35,752 nucleotides of DNA from Bacteroidota bacterium (GCA_016718875.1 JADKBL010000034.1:1-35752), one strand, 5' to 3'. Shown: positions 1-9,430, counted from the first letter of the stretch. Made by a program: numbers and translations. Notes: generated by a model from the letters alone, not told the origin.

Positions 1-777
1 CTGTCGCGGGCAGGGATCTTCATCCCTACAATACCCATGCCTTTGGATACCGGCGGTTGGAAGAAATTCCTCAATAAAAGGATCGTAATGCTTATCTGCC
101 GCATTAAGTGCAACAAGTCCATTATCGAAAGGATACCTGTCAGCCATTGCTTTAAGAAAGGCCATCAGGTCCTCATGACCAGCAAATCCTATGAACTTGA
201 TAACCTTTTCATCTCTTCATCTTCTCCATAGCTTTAATAACTCCTGGCTGTGAACCACTTAAGCCAAGTTCTGTTATTTCAGTTTTTTTACATTGTGGAT
301 CTGCAGGTCAAGGTGGTCGGTCTGAAGGTTTTTAAGTGATTTCTCAATAAGTCTCATCGAATCGTCATAAGTACGGTCATGAGTTTTGGAAGCAAGAAAA
401 CTATGCTTTCCGTCTGGTCTTCATCACCGCCGATATTCTTTACACTGGTTCCCCTTGCATCCGCTTTGGTGATGGCTGGACGTTGCACGACCATAGTAAG
501 CAGCCGTATCTATGTAATTAATTCCCGATCAATGGCCCGGTTTATGATTGGAACTGCAAACTCTTCCTTGCCTGGTGTTTCCAGTGGCTGGCCTCCAAGG
601 CTGTATATGCCTGCCTTACTGACCTGTCTTTCCCAATGGATGGAGAGGCATTTGCCTTTTTCAGAACACTATCTGCTCCGGTGAGGTGCTGATATAGGAT
701 AGAATCCTGCAACTGCCGAAACGCGCAAGAAGTTCTGCAGAAACTCTCCCGGCGCGATTAAGGTTTGACTTTTTCAT
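1..777 (-). pseudogene. Tat-signal aldo/keto reductase, frameshifted and cut by the window edge
   Basis: Read on the minus strand, the start MKKSNLNR at 777 is followed, after a frame change, by a Tat-like hydrophobic leader (FLQNFLRVSAVAGFYP). Then come fragments typical of NADP-dependent aldo/keto reductases: LGKTG, LGGQPLE, FLASKTHDRTYDDSMRL, NLQTDHLDLQIHN and, near the window edge, KGMGIVGMK. The family reduces or oxidises carbonyl groups on small sugars or aldehydes; the leader suggests export of a folded, cofactor-loaded enzyme. No single frame is open across the gene: at least four frame changes are needed, including apparent 2-nt duplications in the leader. The C-terminus lies outside the window. 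It is divergent from the TIM-barrel gene at 981. Whether it is truly dead or damaged by sequence errors cannot be decided here. Confidence 0.75.
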
Positions 778-980
778 ATATCATGTTTTTTTATAAAAGT
801 AAAATATCCCGATATCAGAAGACATAATAGGATGAATATCAGCTTCTGTTTATACCTTTCATCAATCAGACTGAAAATCAATTCATTTACAATTCTAAAA
901 CAAAAGTAAAATTGAAAATTCAAAATAACATATCCAATTCTAACATTTAGGCTATTTTAGAGGGGTAAAAGCAAACTTAA

Positions 981-1841
981 ATGAAAAATCAATAACCCAA
1001 CGTCATTTTCTTCAGAGCACTCTGACTGCAGGCGCGAGCCTCCAAAGGATGAGTCAGTTTACCGCATGTTCAGCTGAATTGAAAAAGGTATGCAGTTTGG
1101 ACTGGTTACTATCTCTGGGCCCAGCACTGGAATCTGCCCACAATAACAACCAATTGGGAACGCAGGCTTTAAAGGTGTTGAACTGAGAACTCAGCATGCT
1201 CACGGTGTTGAGACAAATCGCACTTCGGCACAACGTGCTGATGTTAAAAAGATTGCCGACAGTAATGTTACATGCATAGGATATGGCGCAACGAATACCA
1301 TAGTCCCGATCCGCTAAGCATCGTGAAAATATTGATCAGACAAAAGAATACATTAAACCTCTGCGCTGAAATAGGGGCAACCGGTATCAAGGTTAAACCT
1401 AATGATCTCCCAGCGATGTACCAACGGAAAAGACTATTGCACAGATAGCAGCTTCTCTTAATGAGGAGGGAAGTTTGCAAAGGATTATGGTCAGCTTGTA
1501 CGTGTGGAAGTGCATGGCAACAAAACACAGGAGATACCTGTTATGCGTGCCATCTTCGATCAGGTTCCGAAGCTGATGTAAAAGTATGCTGGAACTGCAA
1601 CGATCAGGATGCTGCCTCCGGGACTTGAGCAAATCTTCAACTCACTCAAAGGCTGGTTTGGGATACAGTGCATGTGAGAGAGCTGAATGAGGGTAATTAT
1701 CCCTATCAGGAGATGTTTGATCTCTTCAAAGCAATTGATTATAAAGGATGGATTCTCCTCGAGGCCCGTACAGAACCTGCTGATATTGTTGCAGCGATGA
1801 AAGATCAACTCGCAATCTTCACCAAAATGACTGAAAAATAG
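981..1841 (+). pseudogene. Tat-signal sugar phosphate isomerase/epimerase (AP-endonuclease-2 TIM barrel), frameshifted
   Basis: ATG at 981 begins MKN and, after a frame change, a Tat-type leader (RHFLQSTLTAGASL). The mature part can be followed across several frames: FKGVELRTQ, TAQ-like SAQRADVKK, CIGYGA, then long colinear blocks LCAEIGATGIKVKPNDLP, AKDYGQLVRVEVHGN, VMRAIFDQVPEADVKVCWN, DTVHVRELNEGNYPYQEM and GWILLEARTEPADIVAAMKD, ending EK-stop at 1841. The VRVEVHG, VCWN and VHVREL strands match xylose-isomerase-like TIM barrels, whose members isomerise or epimerise sugars or related polyols. At least five frame breaks occur, for example a missing T before ATCTCTGGGCC near 1106. Divergent from the aldo/keto reductase; the two families are often neighbours in Bacteroidota sugar loci. 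Confidence 0.75.
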
Positions 1842-1856
1842 TAATACCCAATTTAA

Positions 1857-1967
1857 AACCGCTAAGGACACAATCCCGAGAACTCGGGATATGCAAAGGA
1901 CGCAAAGATAAATACTTGTTTAAATTCTTTGCGTACTTTGCGTAATACCTTTGCGTACTCTGCGGTT
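1857..1967. repeat. Palindromic intergenic repeat (GCAAAG/CTTTGC type)
   Basis: Outer arms aaccgc (1857-1862) and gcggtt (1962-1967) are exact inverted repeats. Inner arms carry gcaaaggacgcaaag (1893-1907) against repeated ctttgcgtactttgcgt (1927-1943). A separate perfect 7-bp hairpin with a 2-nt loop (tcccgag/ctcggga, 1874-1889) sits in the left arm. Such dyad repeats between genes are common in Bacteroidota genomes. It lies between the TIM-barrel gene and the first fucosidase, both read to the right. Confidence 0.75.
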
Positions 1968-2021
1968 AATTGATTCCTTTTACCAAAAAAATCATAATTT
2001 CTACCATAAATACTTTAGACC

Positions 2022-3306
2022 ATGAATAAAAAGATCCTAATCGCATTGTTTTTGCTAATTGCTATACAGGCTTACGGACAAACCTCCTATACTTCAACTC
2101 CTGAAACCTTAAATCAGAGTGGTTCCAGGATGCTAAATTCGGAATGTTCATTCACTGGGGCGTTTACAGCGTTCTTGGTGACGGTGAATGGGTGATGAAC
2201 CAGCAATCGATTGATAAAAGACCTATGAAAAGCTGCCGGCTTTTTTAATCCCGTGGATTTTGATCCTAAAGAGTGGGTTGCCCTTGTAAAAGCTGCCGGA
2301 ATGAAATATATAACAATAACCAGCAAGCACCATGACGGCTTTGCGATGTTTGACTCAAAACTGACCGACTGGGATATTGTTGACAGAACACCCTACAAAA
2401 AAGATATTATCAAAATGCTTGCCGACGAGTGCCATAAGCAGGGCATTAAACTCTTCTTCTATCATTCACATCTCGACTGGTATCAGGACAATTATTTTCC
2501 GCTGGGAAGAACCGGACAGACATCGGACGTCCTGCCGCAGGCAACTGGTACAAATACCTCGATTACATGGACGGTCAGCTTCCTGAGCTTCTTACAAAAC
2601 TACGGAGAGATTGGCGGTATCTGGTTTGATGGTTTCTGGGACAAGAAAGATGCCGACTGGCGTCTTGAGAAAACATACAAACTCATTCATTCACTCAGCC
2701 TGCAACTTTGATTCCAATAACCACCACCAGGCTGTTATCCCGGGAGAAGATTTCGGGCATTTGAAAAAAGACCTGCCGGGACATAATACAACCGGATTTG
2801 CCGGAGAATCACAAGTGGGCGAACTAACGCTTGAGACCTGCGAGACTATGAACAACTCCTGGGGCTTTAATCTCCGGGACAAAAGTACAAATCTTCAAAA
2901 GATCTGATCCAGTACCTTATTAAAGCTGCAGGATACAATTCCAATTTCCTTCTTAATGTTGGTCCATGCCAAATGGTAAATACAACCTGAATTTGTTTCC
3001 ACATTGAAAGATATGGGCAAATGGATCGAAAAGTACGGCGAAACAATTTATGGAACGCGCGGCGGACCTGTAGCTCCGAAAAGCTGGGGTGTAACAACAT
3101 ACAAGGGCAATAAGATATATGTACACCTACTTAATACAGATGACGATAACATTCTCATACCTGATTTCGGTAAGAAAGTGAAAAGCATTACTGCCTTCTC
3201 TTCACCTGTTAAGCTTAAGTTTAAGCAGGATGCATTCGGAATAGTAGTTTCAATCCCCAAAGAGATCAGGGATGAAATTGATACAATACTTGTAATTGAA
3301 ATATAA
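2022..3306 (+). CDS. Alpha-L-fucosidase (GH29), frameshifted
   Basis: The gene starts with a signal peptide (MNKKILIALFLLIAIQAYGQ) and reads through the GH29 catalytic barrel: WFQDAKFGMFIHWGVYS, YITITSKHHDGFAMFDSK, DIIKMLADECHKQGIKLFFY, IGGIWFDGFWD (the Asp of IWFDG is the expected nucleophile), ETMNNSWGFN, LIKAAGYNSNFLLNVGP. A beta-sandwich C-terminal domain ends at 3306. The enzyme hydrolyses terminal alpha-L-fucose from glycans, probably in the periplasm. About 425 residues when repaired, normal for the family. Open pieces are 2253-2711, a +1 piece to about 2907 and 3004-3306. Frame breaks fall near 2112, 2222, 2244, 2540, 2600, 2700, 2885 and 2970; at 2222 and 2244 the repair is one base in an A run and one in a T run. 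Followed after 4 bases by the Dabb gene. Confidence 0.88.
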
Positions 3307-3310
3307 AAAG

Positions 3311-3726
3311 ATGAAAAAGCAGATTGACCCAGGATATTCATTGAAAAAATCAGCCATGGGGAGCAGCAGGAATAGCAGCAGTAACATCATGCAGCACACC
3401 TGAAAAAGATAAACTAGGCACTCTTTTCATTCACCATGTCTTCTTCTGGCTGAAGGATCCTTCAAACCAGGAAGTCAGGGCAAGGTTCGAAAAATCAGCA
3501 CAGGGAACTTGTAACTGTTGAAACTATTGTTGATCACCATATCGGAGTTCCTGCTTCCACAAACCGTGATGTGATTGACACTTCTTACACTTATTCTGTA
3601 CTGACTACCTATAAGAACAAAGAGGATCAGGATATATACCAGACCCATCCCAAACACCTGAAATTCATTGCGGATTGTCAGGAACTCTGGGAAAAAGTAG
3701 TTGTATTCGATTCGATAAATATCTGA
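3311..3726 (+). pseudogene. Dabb (stress-responsive A/B barrel) domain protein with exported leader, frameshifted
   Basis: Starts MKKQIDP four bases after the fucosidase stop. After a frame change the leader reads RIFIEKISHGGAAGIAAVTSC, a Tat-like or lipoprotein-like N-terminus. The domain follows: LFIHHVFFWLKDPSNQEVR, then ELVTVETIVDHHIGVPAST, DTSYTYSVLTTYKNKED, YQTHPKHLKFIADCQELW and VVVFDSINI-stop. The HHVFFWLK start, the H-x(3)-F/L helix and the final VVVFDS strand are the Dabb ferredoxin-like barrel pattern. The family has no single known reaction; members bind small ligands, and some Bacteroidota copies sit in sugar loci. Two or three frame breaks. It is probably cotranscribed with the fucosidase. 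Confidence 0.7.
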
Positions 3727-3747
3727 ATACTCAGGTATTCAATTCAG

Positions 3748-3833
3748 TTACACAGAGATCACAAAGAAGGCACAGAGAAACACAGAGTTATTCTTTGTGG
3801 AACTCTGTGATCCCTCTGTGGAACTCTGTGTAA
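3748..3833. repeat. Palindromic intergenic repeat (CACAGAG type), copy 1
   Basis: Left arm ttacacagag (3748-3757) is exactly complementary to ctctgtgtaa (3824-3833). The interior is built of CACAGAG/CACAAAG units on the left and CTCTGTG/CTTTGTG units on the right, so the whole can fold into a long imperfect hairpin. It sits just 3' of the minus-strand fucosidase; a related copy lies on the gene's other side at 5257-5347. Confidence 0.8.
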
Positions 3834-3847
3834 GTTCTTCCTCTAAT

Positions 3848-5198
3848 CTACTTCAGATAAACCTCCAGTACCGGTATCTCCACAGGAGGTTTCTGGACAG
3901 GCAGCTGAAGTGAAAGATTTCCGGCCTCTTCACCTGTTCCGGTGTTAAATTTTACCTCCGAAGCATCATGCAGGAACTGGACATATTTTACCTTATCAGA
4001 CATCCCGGCAAGATTGATTCTGCCCATCGGATAAGCCAGCAGGTGAATATAGAGTCTTTTTGTAACAGAATTATAAGTTAGCAGAGTATTGGCAGGAGCC
4101 TTAAAATCAGCAGGTGCTTCGGTACAACCATAAACTGATCTGCTGTTGTACTTCATCCACTCTCCCATCGACTTAAGTCTGTCCCATGCCCTCTGATCAA
4201 AATTACCCCTTGCTGTCGGACCAACATTCAGCAACAGATTGCCTCCTTTACTTACCGATTCGATAAGAAGTTCGAGCAGTTGGGCATTACTTTTCCATGT
4301 ATGCTCATCACGGTAATAACCCCATGACCCTGAGAAGGTCTGGCATGTCTCCCATGCAATCTTTACCATTATACTCCGGCCACTTTGTAACCTTAACCTG
4401 CTCAGGTGATACGAAATCCCAACCTCCTTCAACATCTTTCAGGTCGAGACGGTCATCAACGATAATGCCTGGCTGCAGTGAACGGGCAAGCTTAAGGAGT
4501 CCTTCTGAATCCCAGTCAGCCCTTCCTTTACCATTCTTTCCCGGAAATGAAAAGTCGAACCAGATAATGCTGATTTCACCATAATTGGTAAGAAGCTCGC
4601 GCACCTGGTTCTTCATGTACTCACGATACTTACTCATATCCTTTCCCTTGTTAAGGGCTTCATACTCAGCATCAGTACTTTGTCTCTGAGGGTGGTTTCT
4701 GTCAATCGTATAATCAGGATGATGCCAGTCGATAAGTGAGTAATAGAATCCGACCTTAAGTCCCTCGGCCCTGAATGCCTCAACATACTCCTAATAGATC
4801 CTTCCCGACAGGAGTATTTGTGGCTTTGTAATCGGTGAATTTTGAATCAAAGAGGCAGAATCCCTCGTGATGCTTTGCTGTAAGTACAACATATTTCATA
4901 CCAGCTTCCTTTGCCTGTTTGGCCCATACTTTCGGATCGTACATATCGGGGTTGAACATATCGAAGTACTTTGGTACTGCTCATTGTTCAGTCTCTCTGC
5001 ATTCTTTACCCATTCGTGACGGGCTGGCAGAGCGTATAACCCCCAGTGAATAAACATCCCAAACCGGGCATCGGTCCACCATTTCATTCGCTGGATCTTC
5101 TGGGCTTCAGTTTCTTTTGGTAACTGAGCCTGTGAGTACTGTGAAATAATTAACAGCAAAAGTGTTAATGTGATGATTGAGAGGTTTTTCAGTTTCAT
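3848..5198 (-). CDS. Alpha-L-fucosidase (GH29), frameshifted
   Basis: Starts at 5198 with a signal peptide (MKLKNLSIITLTLLLLIISQ, cleavage expected after YSQA). Motifs in order: KWWTDARFGMFIHWGLYAL, the KYVVLTAKHHEGFCLFDSKF strand, MSKYREYMKNQVRELLTNYG, ISIIWFDFSFP (nucleophile Asp), IIVDDRLDL, WETCQTFSGSWGY, ESVSKGGNLLLNVGPTARG. The C-terminal beta domain ends at 3848. About 450 residues, as usual for GH29. Exported fucosidase, probably periplasmic. Open pieces are 4896-5198, 4308-4637 and 3848-4435; frames change near 4980, 4790 and 4375. The sequence differs clearly from the fucosidase at 2022, so it is not a recent duplicate. Flanked on both sides by related palindromic repeats. Confidence 0.88.
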
Positions 5199-5256
5199 AA
5201 TTCAGAGATTATAGTAAATTAGAGTTCTATTCAAAGTAAATTTAATATTTTTTTTT

Positions 5257-5347
5257 CAGTGTCTCTCTGTGTAACCTTTGTGGAACTCAGTGTAAGTTCT
5301 TTAATGTTACACAGAGTGACACAGAGAAGACACAGAGAAACACAAAG
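5257..5347. repeat. Palindromic intergenic repeat (CACAGAG type), copy 2
   Basis: ctctgtgtaa (5265-5274) pairs with ttacacagag (5307-5316), and CACAGAG/CACAAAG units extend the right arm. It shares the segment gtggaactc.gtgtaagttctt with the copy at 3748-3833, but here the CTCTGTG-type arm comes first and the CACAGAG-type arm second. It lies in the gap between the alcohol dehydrogenase gene and the start of the second fucosidase. Confidence 0.8.
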
Positions 5348-5352
5348 TTTAT

Positions 5353-6523
5353 TCAGAAGTATCTTCTCTGAAGGATTTCAAGAAGCTCTTCAAAGGGAAG
5401 TCTTACAGGATTATTCTTGCATTCAGTATTTTTAATGATAGTTTCAAAATCGTTTTTATCAGCACCGGCAGTCTTTAATCCGGGCAATTTTATTTCCTCA
5501 CTTATACTGTAAAGCCGGTCTATAAACCCGTCAATAAAAAAATCATCACTACCCTCCTTCCGGTCAAGGAACAACCTGCCCAAAGTTGCATATTTCCGAA
5601 GGGCTTCAGCATTTCCATTCTTCCGCAATACCTGACATTAACGTCATTTGCAGGAGGCATGAGGGTTCCCAGATAACTCCATGAGGAATATCGTATCTGG
5701 CTCCCATGGAAGATGCAAATCCATGCACCACTCCGAGTCCTGCATTTGCCAGGCAGATTCCCGATGTGAGAGCAGCAAATGACATTCCTGACCTGGTACC
5801 GGTATCGCTTCCATCGATGCAGACCCTGACCAGGGATTTCCTGATCTCCTTAAGTCCTTCAAGTGCAAGTGCATCTGTAAAAGGACCTGACTTATCAGAG
5901 AGGTATGCTTCAGTAAGCTGGGTGAAACAGTCCATACCGCTTGCAGCAGTTATATCAGCAGGGCATCGCGTGGTAAGCTCCGGATCAACAAGAGCTATTT
6001 CGGGTACGAAATTATCGTGCCTCAGTGATCGTTTGAAACCGGCTGCCCCGGTTTGTGATATTACTGCATTTTTTGTAGCCTCGCTGCCGGTTCCCGAAGT
6101 AGTTGGTACTGCAATATATGGCACTTTAGTTCCCGGATGTGTCTTTGTTCCTGTTACCTCCAGATATTCTTTTACAGAATCGCTTTTATAAAGCATTGCT
6201 GAAACAGCCTTGCCTGCATCGAGAACGCTTCCTCCCCCGATACCGATCACAAGATCGATCTTTTCATCATTAATTGCATTTACAGACTGATCGATTATTT
6301 CCGGGGAGGGTTCTCCTGGAATTATAAAATGCTGCCATACGAATCCATCCTTTTTCAGATCGGTGAAAAGCCGTTCAGCCTGTTGTGAATTCAGGAATGA
6401 ACCTTTTCCTGTAACAATTATCAGTCGCCTGCCAAACTGACTGGCAAAAGCCGGAAGTCTGGCAATAATACCGTTCCCGAAATGAATTGCCGGTATTCTT
6501 GCAAACTGGAATGAGTTTACCAT
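5353..6523 (-). CDS. Iron-containing alcohol dehydrogenase, frameshifted near the C-terminus
   Basis: The main open piece (5606-6523) has the group III alcohol dehydrogenase layout: N-terminal Rossmann-like part with GIGGGS (94-99), PTTSGTGSEATKNAVIS (140-156), then the helical metal domain. By comparison with FucO the metal ligands would be Asp198, residue 202, His267 and His281; residue 202 is Gln here, not His (MDCFTQLTEAY), a change seen in some clades. The C-terminal helices (RKNGNAEALRKYATLGRL to LLEILQRRYF) continue in another frame to 5353. Two breaks near 5660 and 5630 also garble the segment just before them. Expected to interconvert an alcohol and aldehyde/ketone with NAD(P). Its ATG overlaps the stop of the ABM gene, suggesting translational coupling. 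Last gene of the operon. Confidence 0.87.
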
Positions 6524-6825
6524 TTTGAAGGATCGTCTGGTTCTATTATCCTGTATTTAACACCTTTACGCGGCTCAGCCATATAATCGGCAACGGTATC
6601 GCGCCATACAGCATAGTGTGGAGTAAGTTTATGTTCCGCAGAAGCCTGTTCTGACTCATATGCCTCATACAGCATGAACTGGCAGGGATCATCAGCCATC
6701 TGAACAACATCAAACCTGAGATTGCCAGGCTCCTTCACTGATTCCCTGTGATTATCAACAGTTGCATTTATAAAACGATCTACAAGATTTTTTTTCACTT
6801 TAAGGTGTACACATGTTACTATCAT
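6517..6825 (-). CDS. ABM-domain protein (LsrG/YgiN-like monooxygenase or isomerase)
   Basis: Complete 102-residue protein with one ferredoxin-like alpha/beta barrel. The pattern NLRFDVVQ, then a FMLYEAYES-type strand, HKLTPHYAVWRD and a final EPRKGVKYRIIEP strand is close to LsrG, which isomerises the phosphorylated autoinducer-2 product in E. coli. The wider family also includes quinol monooxygenases. No lsr genes are nearby, so an AI-2 role is unlikely; a small cofactor-free oxygenase or isomerase step in the pathway of the neighbouring dehydrogenase fits better. It lies 23 bases after the MFS gene and overlaps the dehydrogenase start by 7 bases. Confidence 0.85.
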   Translation of the reverse strand: MIVTCVHLKVKKNLVDRFINATVDNHRESVKEPGNLRFDVVQMADDPCQFMLYEAYESEQASAEHKLTPHYAVWRDTVADYMAEPRKGVKYRIIEPDDPSKW

Positions 6826-6848
6826 AAGCGAATCAATTTTATGTAAAG

Positions 6849-8101
6849 TTAATAGATTGGTTTTATTTCAGGTATGAAAATCCTGATGATCAGCCAGTTC
6901 ATAATATATACAGTGGAGGCAATACCAAAAATAAGAAAATAGCTGCCGGTAGCATCAAGGATATACCCAACGAAGGATGCTGACAAGGCGCCTCCGGTAG
7001 CCGCAGCAAAACCAGCAAGACCAGTCATGGAACCAACAGCTTTTTTAGGATAAATATCTGAGATCAGAGTGAACATATTAGCTGCCCAGCCACAGTGCCC
7101 GGCACAACCAATAGCTATCAGTGCCACTGTTAACCAGAGGCTTTTAATCTGTGGAACGAACATAATGGGCAATACAACAATTGCGCTTATAAGAATCGCA
7201 AGTTTACGTGAGTAATCAACAGATCGTCCCCTGCCGATTAGAAATGAGGAAATCCATCCTCCGCCAATTCCTCCAAAACTGGCAACTCCGTAAATAATGA
7301 TCAGCGGAAGTACAGCCTCCTTTATATCAACACCATGCATTTTATGAAGGAAATCAGGAGTCCAGAAAAGAAAGAACCACCACACCCAATCAGAGATGAA
7401 CTGGTAGCGCATAATGCATAAGTTTGTTTGTACCTGAAAAGATCAGTCCATTTAACATTGTCGTTACTATTTATTCCGTCAGTATCCTGAAGAATATAGT
7501 TGCGCTCAGCTTCTGTCAGCCCTGGATGATTTGCTGGTGGAAAATAGAAAAGGAGCCAGCAGATGATCCAGATTATGCCAAGTAAGCCTGTAATGATAAA
7601 CGCCCACTGCCACCCCATTGCAATTGTTATTCCTGTAACAATCAGCGGAGCAGCAATAGCACCTATGGTAGACCCTGAATTAAACCATCCGGTGGCATGG
7701 GCTCGTTCTCTCCGGGGAAACCATTCAGCTACTGTTTTAATTGCAGCAGGGAAATTAGCAGATTCACCCAGTCCGAGAAAAAACCTGGCTGCAGCAAAAC
7801 TTAAAGCTGAACGGGCAGCTGCATGAAGCATGCCTGCAAGACTCCATACCGCAATTGCAATAGTATAGCCGATCCTTGTTCCAAACCTGTCTATTATGAC
7901 TCCCGTTACCAGTAATCCCGTAGCATATGCTACCTGAAAAGCTGTTACTATCAGCCCGTAGTCGAACTCACTCCAGCCCAGATCGCTCGCTATATATGGC
8001 TTAAGAATACCTATTACCTGTCTGTCAATATAGTTGATTGTTGTTGCAAAGAATAACAACAGGAGGATCGAGTAGCGGACGGTACCGGCTTTGTCTTTCA
8101 T
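6849..8101 (-). CDS. MFS transporter, ACS/hexuronate (ExuT-like) family, one frameshift
   Basis: Twelve-helix major facilitator. The N-half (7322-8101) has NYIDRQVIGILKPYI, the A-type loop DRFGTRIGY and the FFLGLGESANFPAAIKTVAE stretch typical of anion:cation symporters that take up hexuronates and similar organic acids. The C-half (6849-7412) starts in another frame with ISDWVWWFFLFWTPDFLH, the helix-7 signature of ExuT-like carriers, and ends FIPEIKPIY. One base is missing near 7405-7412; otherwise the protein is full length at about 417 residues. Inner membrane, proton-coupled uptake of an acidic sugar or aromatic acid is the likely role. Second gene of the four-gene operon, 28 bases after the URO-D gene. 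Confidence 0.87.
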
Positions 8102-8129
8102 AGTAACATACTAAGAACTGCTTATAAAA

Positions 8130-9290
8130 CTAATACTTATAGCTGAAACTGAGCCATGCATCCCTGAAATGCCTGATTGTATCCCAGCTGGTATCAATAG
8201 ATGTGTTACAGCTTGCAGAAAAAATAAACCTGTTTTTATATGGAGCCATCTTCCTGAACAGCTCTTCAACATAGCTGAAAACAGCTTCCCTGCTTTTCAG
8301 ATCACGGGTTTCCATGGCACTTATCCCACCTGTGATTATGAACTTGTCTGATGTAAGTTTCATGGCCTCATCAAGCTCAATATCTCCCAAAGGAGGAAAG
8401 GCTACACCTTCCAGTCCATCAACATCATACGAGGATATAAGTTGCAGATTATCCCTCTGACTGCCACAGGCATGGATAAAGAATTTAGCACCATATTCAT
8501 GGCAAAGCCTGCTGGCCTTTTCATAAAAAGAAGCGGAATATTCCTCAACAAAAGATGGAGGATGAAACATGGTATCAAGATTATCCATCGACATTATCAC
8601 CTTCACTCCCCTGCTTACACACTGATTTACAAGGTTAAGCTGCGCCTTTTCATGCAAATCCAGAAGCCGTTTTGCAAATTCAGGTTGTTCAAGAAGAAAA
8701 TATACAGTCTGTACCGGATTCATTACAAGGTGAAGCATCTTAAGGGGACTGAAAAATTCCCCGGCAATTACAATCCCTGTTTCGCCTGCTTTTTGGTTAA
8801 TTGCTTCATATTTTGAAGGATTGTATCTCCAGTGTCGTGATGCAACAAATTGTTCCAGAAGATCTGCCTGCTCTGAATAGTCAGTTATCAGGAATTTCTT
8901 CTGAACTACTGTTGATTCCTTAAAAACATACCGCAGTTCTTCAGACAGTTTCCCTGACTTGCAATGATACTCACGCGTTGTGATCTTATCTCCATTTTCC
9001 AGGCTAAGTGATTCAACAGCTTCAACGCCATCGAAATATTCTTCACAGAGTCCGCCGAACCAGTATTCATCCTGCTTACAATATATATTCCTGCTGAAGA
9101 CATCAAGTCCCAGGTATTTAATCAGATCGAGTTGTGTTTCACAATCTCTTATTTCATTGCGAAGTATCCCGTGATTCTTATGATGTGCAAACCACTGCCA
9201 GTAATTTGGTGCATAAACAAATCGGGAAGGCGCTTCCAGCGACAGAACCTTTCCAGCTTCTCCTTTGGCAGTAAGTTTTAATGTGAGCAT
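8130..9290 (-). CDS. URO-D-fold protein, probably a methyltransferase-type (MtaA/CmuA-like) member
   Basis: 386 residues from the ATG at 9290; an in-frame TTG-type start at 9332 would add 14 residues of poor composition. The fold is that of uroporphyrinogen decarboxylase: GEFFSPLKMLHLVMNPVQTVYFLLE, SMDNLDTMFHPPSF, EYGAKFFIHACGS, GLEGVAFPPLGDIEL, KFIITGGIS. His273-x-Cys275 and Cys361 form an HxC-Xn-C pattern, the zinc/thiol site of corrinoid-dependent methyltransferases such as MtaA, rather than a true HemE active site. It is therefore more likely to act on a methylated or methoxylated compound, or on an unknown substrate, than in haem synthesis. No corrinoid-binding partner is in the window. 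First gene of the operon with MFS, ABM protein and alcohol dehydrogenase. Intact frame. Confidence 0.82.
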   Translation of the reverse strand: MLTLKLTAKGEAGKVLSLEAPSRFVYAPNYWQWFAHHKNHGILRNEIRDCETQLDLIKYLGLDVFSRNIYCKQDEYWFGGLCEEYFDGVEAVESLSLENGDKITTREYHCKSGKLSEELRYVFKESTVVQKKFLITDYSEQADLLEQFVASRHWRYNPSKYEAINQKAGETGIVIAGEFFSPLKMLHLVMNPVQTVYFLLEQPEFAKRLLDLHEKAQLNLVNQCVSRGVKVIMSMDNLDTMFHPPSFVEEYSASFYEKASRLCHEYGAKFFIHACGSQRDNLQLISSYDVDGLEGVAFPPLGDIELDEAMKLTSDKFIITGGISAMETRDLKSREAVFSYVEELFRKMAPYKNRFIFSASCNTSIDTSWDTIRHFRDAWLSFSYKY

Positions 9291-9388
9291 ATAACACTGC
9301 CTTCTTGAAATAACAAAAATACAACTATGCAACGGGTTTTCATTATTCAGACAATTTTGGCTTTAAATGTAAATATATGTTATTTTGA

Positions 9389-9396
9389 TATCTTTG
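9389..9396 (+). promoter_or_regulatory. Candidate Bacteroidota -7 promoter element for the MORN gene
   Basis: TATCTTTG matches the TAnnTTTG -7 consensus exactly and lies about 35 bases before the ATG at 9431. The TTTTGG at 9355-9360 is too far away (28 bases) to be a convincing -33 element, so this is a half-supported promoter. Confidence 0.4.
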
Positions 9397-9430
9397 CTGT
9401 ACAACAATAATCATTGGTAAACCTAAGGTG

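Noticed and set aside
3748..5347. Repeated CACAGAG units as a possible CRISPR array
   Set aside because: Units are 7-10 bases, arms are mutually complementary and there are no regular spacers; they form palindromes instead.
6517..6825. Autoinducer-2 processing (lsr) system suggested by the LsrG-like protein
   Set aside because: No lsrK, lsrF, lsrR or transporter genes nearby; the ABM fold is too widespread to support the assignment.
8130..9290. HemE (uroporphyrinogen decarboxylase) of haem synthesis
   Set aside because: The HxC...C motif, the lack of HemE signature residues at the N-terminus and the catabolic-looking operon argue against it.
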